Below, piece by piece: positions 52,918-60,000 of a DNA stretch of 60,000 bases (positions are counted from its first letter, which is position 1; the number at the start of each line of letters is the position of its first letter). The notes beneath the pieces are model-generated. The model saw only the letters and a list, made by a program, of their open reading frames with translations, did no database searches and was not told where the DNA came from. Origin of the DNA: Owenia fusiformis. Lineage: Eukaryota > Annelida > Polychaeta > Sabellida > Oweniidae. The stretch spans positions 6,721,615-6,781,614 of the forward strand of contig CAIIXF020000012.1 in NCBI GenBank assembly GCA_903813345.2, written 5' to 3'. A program made the position numbers and the translations under genes.

Positions 52918-54146
52918 GAATTTAAATACAATATAATTTTATTGAGTCATATTCATAGTTAGTATAAAAAATATATAAAATTTAAATACAATCTGTTTTA
53001 CTACCTGCCTGTACCCCCGTTGGTGCCCTGAAATTGAATTACTGTTTTGATTGTTTAATTGTGTTTAATAAAGTTTATAACTACCTTAAAGATTTTGGAA
53101 TTGTTTTCATTTGTCAGATCCTTGTCGCCAAAAAGTAGGAAATTTGTCTTATTTTCTAATGTTTTGTATTCAGTAACATCTGAGTTTAGTTCACGTTTAA
53201 CCACCGCTAGCGCATTTTTTTCTCTCAGAGGGCAGGACAAGAGTTTATGTTGTGCTGTCTCTCGAGCTCCACAGTCACAATATGGATCGTTAATGAAAGA
53301 GAAATTATGGTCAAAAAGATCGGATTTGAAATATCGATTTACTCTTATCTTATTTAGTATAATTTCGTCTTTTCGATTAAGATTCTTTATGTAGGAGGTT
53401 GAAATTGTGGTTCCATGTTATTAGTGAGATGATCGTTTAGTTGTTTTTTGAAAAGTGAGAAGCTGTTCGTTTCCTTATGGTCTCTAGGAAGACGGTTCCA
53501 CAAGGTTATCATTGAGCAAACTGTTCCCGTTTCCATTTTTTTACTAATTGAGCCTGGTAATTTGTAGTCGTTGGTTGTTCTAAGAACTCGCGTCTGAGGT
53601 GATTTATATCGTTCAAAAATCCGTTTTACGTGGTATCAAATTATTTTGAATCTTGAACATAACACGCAATTTATGTTCATCCCGTCTATTTTGAAGATTA
53701 CCCCAATTTAATATTTCAAGGGTTTTTTCGGTGCTTGCACCTTGCATAACACCAGAACAGATAACAGCTGCCCTATAATGTAGCTTGTCTAACTGGTCGA
53801 AGATGGTAGCTAGAGCAGCGTCATAAATTATATCATAATACTCCAGATGGGACAGGATAAAGGAAGAGTAAATTTTTTCCAAGTGTTTGGAATTTAATCT
53901 ATGCTTAAGTGCCATAAGTGGATTTAATAATTTTTGAACTTTACCTTCTAGATATTCAATATGGGTTTTGAAAGTTAACTTTTCATCAAGAATTAAACCG
54001 AGGTGCTTATGATGTTTAATTTGATCTATTGGAGTGTCATTGAAAACAAAGTTTGGATATGTTCTCTCAATTGGTCTATTTGTTTTAAAGATCAATTCGT
54101 GACTTTTTTGTGGTGCGAAGGTTAGTCCCCATTTCTGGGACCACAT
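52918..54146 (-). mobile_element. second, diverged LINE, 3' half only
   Basis: The minus strand carries the RT thumb and C-terminal parts of a LINE related to the 49-kb copy, followed by a short 3' region with repeated TGTATTTAAAT. The catalytic RT and endonuclease are missing. Confidence 0.8.
53055..54146 (-). pseudogene. LINE reverse transcriptase C-terminal pseudogene
   Basis: First frame (54,146-53,613): WGLTFAPQKSHELIF, HHKHLGLILDEKLTFKTHIE, VICSGVMQGAS and LNWGNLQNRRDEHKLRVM, each aligning with the 49-kb LINE. A frameshift follows near 53,610. A second frame resumes with EIILNKIRVNRYFKSDLF, CDCGARETAQHKLLSC (same zinc-knuckle-like spacing) and FLLFGDKDL to a stop at 53,055. Confidence 0.85.
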
Positions 54147-54405
54147 TTGAATATGTTAACTATTCATAAACGTTTGAATGCATATTTGGATAAAAACTTT
54201 TTTTACAATTTTTTCAAAACTACTCAAGATATGTTGAAAAGTCAACACAATTGGCCTATAGAAACCAGAACGAGAAATTTACTTCCTTGTTCACAGATTT
54301 AAGCTCTTCGTTTTCGTTACACATATCCAGTATCATTTATACCTTATGTCTACGGTATGAGCAACTGTATTGGACTATCCGCCTAAAACTTAGAGAACAA
54401 CAAGG

Positions 54406-54457
54406 ATGGTTCTAACAATTTTGATTACGATTATTTCTTTTCTGTGGACCCCAATTG
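54406..54457 (+). CDS. candidate first exon of a secreted protein
   Basis: AAGGATGG start context, then MVLTILITIISFLWTPI, a hydrophobic signal-peptide-like stretch ending at GTAAGT in phase 1, exactly the layout of exon 1 of genes 1 and 2. No following exon is recognised in the window, so the rest may lie beyond 60 kb, or this may be chance. Confidence 0.35.
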
Positions 54458-55313
54458 GTAAGTATTATTTTTCTGGCCTGGTTGAAATGGTAATTGTCAT
54501 CCCGCCGTATTAGACTCGGACAGTTTAAAAGGCTCAGTGTTGGTCATTAGAAAGTTAATAAAATCAACTTTTGCTAAATCTTAACAAGCTAATAAAAACT
54601 CACTCTTATAGTTATCTAAAATCTAAGAAAATTAATAAAAACTTAAAAATTTAACTAAAATAATTTCGAATTTTTTTTTTTTATTTCAAATTATCTATTA
54701 ATAATAAAACTCCCCATAAAAATCAAATCAATTTTAAAAATCATATTTATTTTATAAAATCCGTTGAATCTTTTAAAAACACAATAAAAGTTTTTGCAAT
54801 TTCATAGTAAGTGTAAACAATTCTAATTTGTTATGAATAGTTAAACTTGTTTTGGGATCAAAATTATTTGTGAAAGTCAAAATATTAATATGAAACTATT
54901 TTTGAAAAGGTAATTTTGCAATAGTGATCTTGCAAATTCATTAGTCATTTTTTATGAATTCCTATTTTGCAAAACATGGCCAAGGTTAAACTACTAAACA
55001 CGCCCTCATTTTCATTGTATAGGATCTCCTAATATCGGCCAAACGGCCATATTTTGTCAAGGTCAATTTCACCATGTTGAAACGAAGTATTCCGAAGCTA
55101 AATCTGCTCTTCAGACAAATATATGATAGCTTATTTACCACAGAACAACTGTAAGTTATAAGGAGTTTTTAAAAGGTGAACCCCTTTTAGTCCATTTTAT
55201 GACTTCCGAATATGCGTGATCCGTAGCACACTATGGCGCAGGAACATTTGAAGCAACTTTTTTATTTCTTTATTTCAAATTGATTCAATTACATAATGAT
55301 AAAGATTTTAGCA
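54458..55313. other. no recognisable gene
   Basis: Very AT-rich; AATAAAA-type runs near 54,550-54,780. No exon with a matching phase-1 acceptor recognised. Confidence 0.4.
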
Positions 55314-55639
55314 GTAGACACAATGTTTATGTGTATATACTGAGTTTACAATTGGAGATGTATGAATATGAAATATTATCACATACTATGTAGAAATCTA
55401 GTGATTTGATTGGTTGCTTTTTACGACGTATTTCCCGTATCACATAAATTTCATATGATACGAGCACACGTACCACACGTTTTAGAAATGATGAATTCGT
55501 CATTTGAGGAACTAGAAGTTAGAACGACAAAGAAAGCTACCATTAAAATCACTAAATTTCTACATAGTGTGTGATAATATTTCATATTCATACATCTCCA
55601 ATTGTAAACTCAGTATATACACAAAAACATTGTGTCTAC
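55314..55639. mobile_element. foldback element
   Basis: Arms 55,314-55,407 and 55,547-55,639 (GTAGACACAATGTTTATGTG inverted as CAAAAACATTGTGTCTAC). GTGATACGGGAAATA-type motifs occur three times between 55,420 and 55,780. Confidence 0.8.
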
Positions 55640-55809
55640 TGTTCAAATCTTCACACGTTTCAGCGTATGTGATACGGGAAATATTCCACTCAGTAAAAAA
55701 ACATCACAACTCAAGCCGCGCTTTTGTGGTTATACAATTTTTACTTTCGTGGAATATTTCCCGTATCACATGCTGAAGCATGTGATAACTGATATTACCT
55801 TTAATTTAT

Positions 55810-57720
55810 AAGAAAGAGAGTATGAGCAACTTATTGGGAGAAGGACCAATGAGGACACCTAACTGATACTACAGATATTGTATGATGTGTAACATAATGA
55901 CATCTACTGAGGATATTAATATAATGAGTTAAGGAAGAATGAAAAAACCAATGTTTACGATGCCCTTAATAATGATTATTTGGAATTTTGCTGATCAGGA
56001 AATTTTTTAGTCTTGATTTAAATACTCAGGGAAGGGTTGTTTTTAGATACAAAGGTAGATTATTCCATATTATTTGTCCTTGGGTTTTTATTGAAAACAA
56101 TCCTATGTTCGTTTTAAACTTTTGTGCATGTAGCTCTTTGTTTTGTAAAATAATTATGAATTTCGTCATTGCGATAAAAATAGTCACCGAAGAGCTGTTG
56201 GTAAATTGTGAGGTTGTTATATACACAAATTGACCAATGTTATACTAGAAGATTTATGGAGGTGCATATGTCTTAATTCTTTGAAAATACAATTTGCTGA
56301 AAAAACGTCCGGCTTTCGGGTCGAAAATTGTCTTCCTTCATAAGGGGTCGAAAAACGTAAATATTTTGATTCGAACTTTAATACATTTCATAAGACACAA
56401 ACCATTCTAAGCATACCAACAAAACAATAATATCATAATGTAAAGATATACTATAATTTTACCGTAGATGTCGGTGCTTAATTAGTGTGATTACGCAAGT
56501 GTGTTTTTCAGATTTTGTTTGATTTTTCAAATATGAGCCAAGCAGATTCAACAGAATTATGTGGAATATTTAGGTTATTGGGAATGTTCATATATTCCAA
56601 GGGCATGTCTAATAATCAATTAGAGTCATATGCAATCGAACGCCTTACAATTCTTCATCGAAGTTACTACTGGCTATCATCAAGTTTTCTGATGGCTGTT
56701 TAATCTTTGACCGGTTACAATCAAATTTTAGGAAGATAATGATAACGATTTTTCTCAAACATTCATGAATTCAACCAAGTCTTGATAGTTGTTTTATAAG
56801 CAACTGAGCTATATCTAATTGCGAGAAATATTTAGCTGTAGTCCCAATTAGTCTAGGAAGAGCAATAGGCCCTCCTTTATTGATAATGTTCACCGCTGAA
56901 TAAAAATCCATATCTCAAGATGTATTGAGACCCATTTTGTGAAAAACTGGCATAATTTAACCATTTGTCATTCTAATATAAAAGTGATTCATTTGTAGAA
57001 TTTATCTTATTAACACCCGAGAAACAATACAATACAAAACGTCGATACACTGATTACATAATTTTTTGGTATTGATAAGAAAAATAACCTCAAACGTATA
57101 GCTTAGAAACCTAAGTCATATATTTCAAATCATTTTGTATTATTTTCTGTTGCATTGTGTACTCCAAATTTTTGATTTTATTTTTTGATAATTTTTTGAC
57201 CTCTGTTAATGGCAGGCATAATTCAGCCTAAAAGCCAGAAGTGTATTAAACGGTTATGATAAAAATGATTAGGGAACATATGTAGGTATGTTAATGTTAG
57301 GTCAAATATCGCTGCGCTATAGTGTGCTACCAGGAGATTGCATGCCATGGACTATTTGTCGAAAGCTGACAACGGGCCTATTCACCTATTTCCAATAGAT
57401 AATACACGTGAAATGGGAACTATGTCTTTTGAATACAATTTTAATTACAAAAACAGTGAATAGACGATTATAACCTGTTTAAAACATATATCGAGTATAC
57501 CATGTGTTAGTTGCTTCTGATTATCGAGACTTATTAGTCAAAGATAACCAAACAAAGATAAAAAAAATCCAACTGATTATCGGGTAAGTGATGATCGGAC
57601 CACTGTTCTATTAAATCATTTAAAACCTCATGACATGAAAATCGTTAGGTCTAAGAAAACAAATTTAAAAAAAATCGTAGTCACTGTTATTAAATTTTGA
57701 AAGCGCGTAATTATTTCCTG
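55810..57720. other. no recognisable gene
   Basis: AT-rich; short frames at 55,988-56,233 and 56,515-56,703 lack any domain or splice support. Confidence 0.4.
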
Positions 57721-57726
57721 TGACAT

Positions 57727-57856
57727 AGCAGTCTGTGGCCTGTGATTCTATCCCGGGATTCTATTGTGTTAAAGCACGTGGATATTCGCAAGCTTGTTAG
57801 CAGTCTTTGGACTGTGATTTTACACTGTTAAAACGCATGGATATTCGATTTGTATC
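57727..57856. repeat. two-copy tandem repeat (about 70 bp)
   Basis: AGCAGTCTnTGGnCTGTGATT followed by TGTTAAAnCnCnTGGATATTCG occurs twice in a row. Confidence 0.75.
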
Positions 57857-57939
57857 AAACTATTCTAAGGTTACTGAATAGTACGTGAATCAGTTAGGCT
57901 CCAATTATCAAGTGAGAATTCGAATTCCTAACTAAAGCT

Positions 57940-58009
57940 CGGTATACACCAATGGGGCAAGTTGGGACTCGATGGGGCAAGTGGGATTTTGCCCTATTGG
58001 TGTATACCG
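57940..58009. mobile_element. 70-bp MITE
   Basis: CGGTATACACCAATGGGGCA at left and TGCCCTATTGGTGTATACCG at right; centre has a second GATGGGGCAAG. Confidence 0.75.
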
Positions 58010-58234
58010 GGCAACCAGCTGTTAGACAACGCAACTATGACGTTATAAACTTCATCAAATAATGTCCTGGCAAAATTGATCTACACCATGGGCTTTCAAC
58101 TACACTAAATTAAATTAAATAAAATTCCATGCTAGAGTAAGAGCTATCTTTAAGGCAAAATCCGACATGACATTCATTTTAATATAACATTTGTTTATGA
58201 AATCCAAGAGTTAACATGCATGTATCTTAATTTA

Positions 58235-58334
58235 AGCTAAGTTCACACCAACGGCGCTTTGATGGCGCTTTAATGCGGCGTGCAAAGCGGCTTTGTACTG
58301 CGCCCACCAAAGCGCCGTTGGTGTGAACTTAGCT
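58235..58334. mobile_element. 100-bp MITE
   Basis: AGCTAAGTTCACACCAACGG and CCGTTGGTGTGAACTTAGCT, perfect over at least 20 bp, around a GC-rich centre (GGCGTGCAAAGCGGC). Confidence 0.85.
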
Positions 58335-58339
58335 TTACG

Positions 58340-59745
58340 GACAATTCATAAGATATCTTGAAATATCATATTTTTAAACGAGTTTTGGGGTCAAATCCTT
58401 GTTGCTAAATCATTGAGAAAGCCTTTAGCGTTCATTCAAAGATATGTCAAATTTTGAAACATGCAATTCCCACACTTTGATTTGACAAACGATTATTGAA
58501 CAATGGATTTTTACTTGTATTGACTCAGGAGAGGAATGTGCATAATGACGTTATGCTTTTACACCCAGCTAAATACAGAATAGTAGAATAGCAAATATTT
58601 TTGAAGAATGTAATTTATTTCATCATGGCGTACAATAAAATAATTCTCAATGGAAATGAAAAATACCAAATTGAAATAACATTGAGATATCCATTGTGCT
58701 CCATAGGTTCTTGCAACAAAGACTACCTGATGCCGAAAACACCAATTCGTTCTTTCTTTGAATTGAAAATAAAAAATAGTCTATAATTATTAATGACGGA
58801 TATATATGAATGTTTTGAGAACTGAAAATATTTTAGAAGCTGAATTTCATGTATCATAATAAACTTTGTTTTTGAGAAATTAACGTTTTTTAATTTCATT
58901 AGAATGTTGTTATCCTCTCGTCTTTACAAAGTTTTCTGGTAAATATACAAATTTTGTATTACAATATTAATTATTACAATAACAGGGGTATATTTGATCT
59001 GGTAAGGTAAGGGCTCTAAAGAAAACACATATACAAAATTCCATGAAAACCAACTCAATTCGTAATCTAAGCAGTTTGTTTTTAAACAAGACAGGGGGGC
59101 AATTCTGAAACTCCAAAGTGGAGGGGGTCATTTTCAAAAATAATGCCCAACAAAAACAACAATGTCCAGTAATGCCAGTTTGTTATTAGTATCTATATTG
59201 CCAAGTTTATGTGGGGAGATATCACCCCCCCCCCCTCCCCTGGCTACGGGTGTTCCTATAAACGTTACCCTCTAGTTTGAGAATAACTTTCTAAATTTAA
59301 AGGAATTTTTATAATTTTTAGTTAGAGTGACCAATGCATGGATTATTGTTGTACTTACATCGACTCAGAGATATCATGTTTTAGACATGCTAGAACACGT
59401 AACCACTCAAAAATGTAAGTTCAGAGATATGTATTTTTCATATTAACACGTCAATGCGACATTTTATTTATAATATGTATAAAGGTATCACAAAATGAGA
59501 TAGTAATACTTTTCTGGGTCAAAATGTCAGAATTCTTGACATTTTGACTATTAGTACATAGGTTAAGTTAAGTTTACGTTTGTTTCAATTTTAACATTTT
59601 ACATATAATCATTTACAATTTGACGCAAACCGTATATTGTAGTTCATAGTGCAGGAATTCTTTCTTTTTACACCCTGCTATAAGCAGTTAGCATTTCCCC
59701 GATTAAGAACTCGCAATCTGATTGGTTGTCGCAACACTGCGACAG
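58340..59745. other. no recognisable gene
   Basis: AT-rich, short frames only, one C-run at about 59,226. Nothing else recognised. Confidence 0.4.
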
Positions 59746-59756
59746 AAATCATGTAT

Positions 59757-59803
59757 AAGTCCAAGGAGGATTGGCTCCCAGAGTGCACCACCGATATTCT
59801 GTC
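59757..59803. mobile_element. end of the 43.4-kb hairpin MITE family
   Basis: GTCCAAGGAGGATTGGCTCC, CAGAGTGCA and CCACCGATATTCTG match the right end of 43,430-43,620. The 109-codon frame at 59,649-59,978 runs through it and is not supported as a gene. Confidence 0.55.
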
Positions 59804-60000
59804 CCATATATGGGTATGTCGTAATACAAAATTCGAATTCAAACAGCCGCCATTTTGTTCACTTCAACATTTAAATCGTGAATTTTGGTCTTATTTCCAA
59901 ACGAAAAATTCCAAAACTCACAAGAAACGATCGAGATATTGGTTCGAATCTTTTGAACTGTTTATTTTGAATTTATAGTCGGTTTTAATTTCAGAAAATA

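Noticed and set aside
55080-55152. Possible exon ending at GTAAGT (ACAACTGTAAGTTA)
   Set aside because: The phase-1 continuation from the 54,406 exon hits a stop, and no acceptor gives a sensible peptide.
55988-56233. 81-codon frame
   Set aside because: AT-rich, no domain, no splice sites supporting an exon.
59649-59978. 109-codon frame at the right edge
   Set aside because: It crosses a MITE end shared with 43.4 kb and shows no domain.

Overview
The window is animal nuclear DNA. It is AT-rich, with short exons joined by consensus GT-AG splice sites, long introns, extracellular domains (EGF, SEA, ITIH C-terminal, Thr-rich mucin) and a dense load of DNA transposons, MITEs, minisatellites and non-LTR retrotransposon pieces. 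A marine invertebrate is the best guess from this mix (mariner, Harbinger, pearl-like minisatellite elements). The sequence alone does not let me name the phylum.

Two complete multi-exon genes can be rebuilt by hand. Every splice phase agrees from ATG to stop in both. Gene 1 (minus strand, 11,841 down to 582, 11 coding exons, 571 aa) encodes a signal peptide, Cys-rich modules, a Thr/Pro mucin-like block of about 215 residues in one exon, and a C-terminal domain of the inter-alpha-trypsin-inhibitor heavy-chain type. The VIT and VWA domains normally found with that domain are absent. Gene 2 (plus strand, 21,952 to 38,135, 12 coding exons, 729 aa) encodes a type I membrane glycoprotein: signal peptide, three related modules of a family I cannot name, four EGF domains, a SEA domain with its G-S cleavage motif, a fifth EGF, a transmembrane helix and a short basic tail. 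Two decayed duplicate exons lie inside gene 2. A lone signal-peptide exon at 54,406 may begin a third gene.

The rest is mostly repeats. Region 1.6-2.8 kb is a minisatellite full of ATGCAAAT octamers. Region 4.8-7.0 kb is a 195-bp higher-order satellite split by a mariner relic. Region 13.4-15.5 kb is nested TIR elements with a second mariner plus a LINE tail. Region 16.8-17.6 kb is an (ACAAY)n microsatellite. Regions 19.2-20.7 and 23.1-26.5 kb are two elements that share ends but carry different internal tandem repeats; the second has AGGTCA half-sites in DR4 spacing in most units. Region 38.9-40.0 kb is a duplicated promoter-like block. Region 40.6-43.0 kb holds two related MITEs. Region 43.2-49.0 kb is a Harbinger transposon invaded by an 811-bp TIR element and abutting a LINE that runs to 51.3 kb. 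Region 52.9-54.1 kb is a second LINE fragment. Region 55-60 kb has foldback elements and small MITEs only.

Genes 1 and 2 lie on opposite strands, about 10 kb apart at their 5' ends, facing away from each other. Both use mainly phase-1 introns, the usual layout of extracellular modular proteins. Nothing shows that they act together; both are predicted to work at or outside the cell surface.
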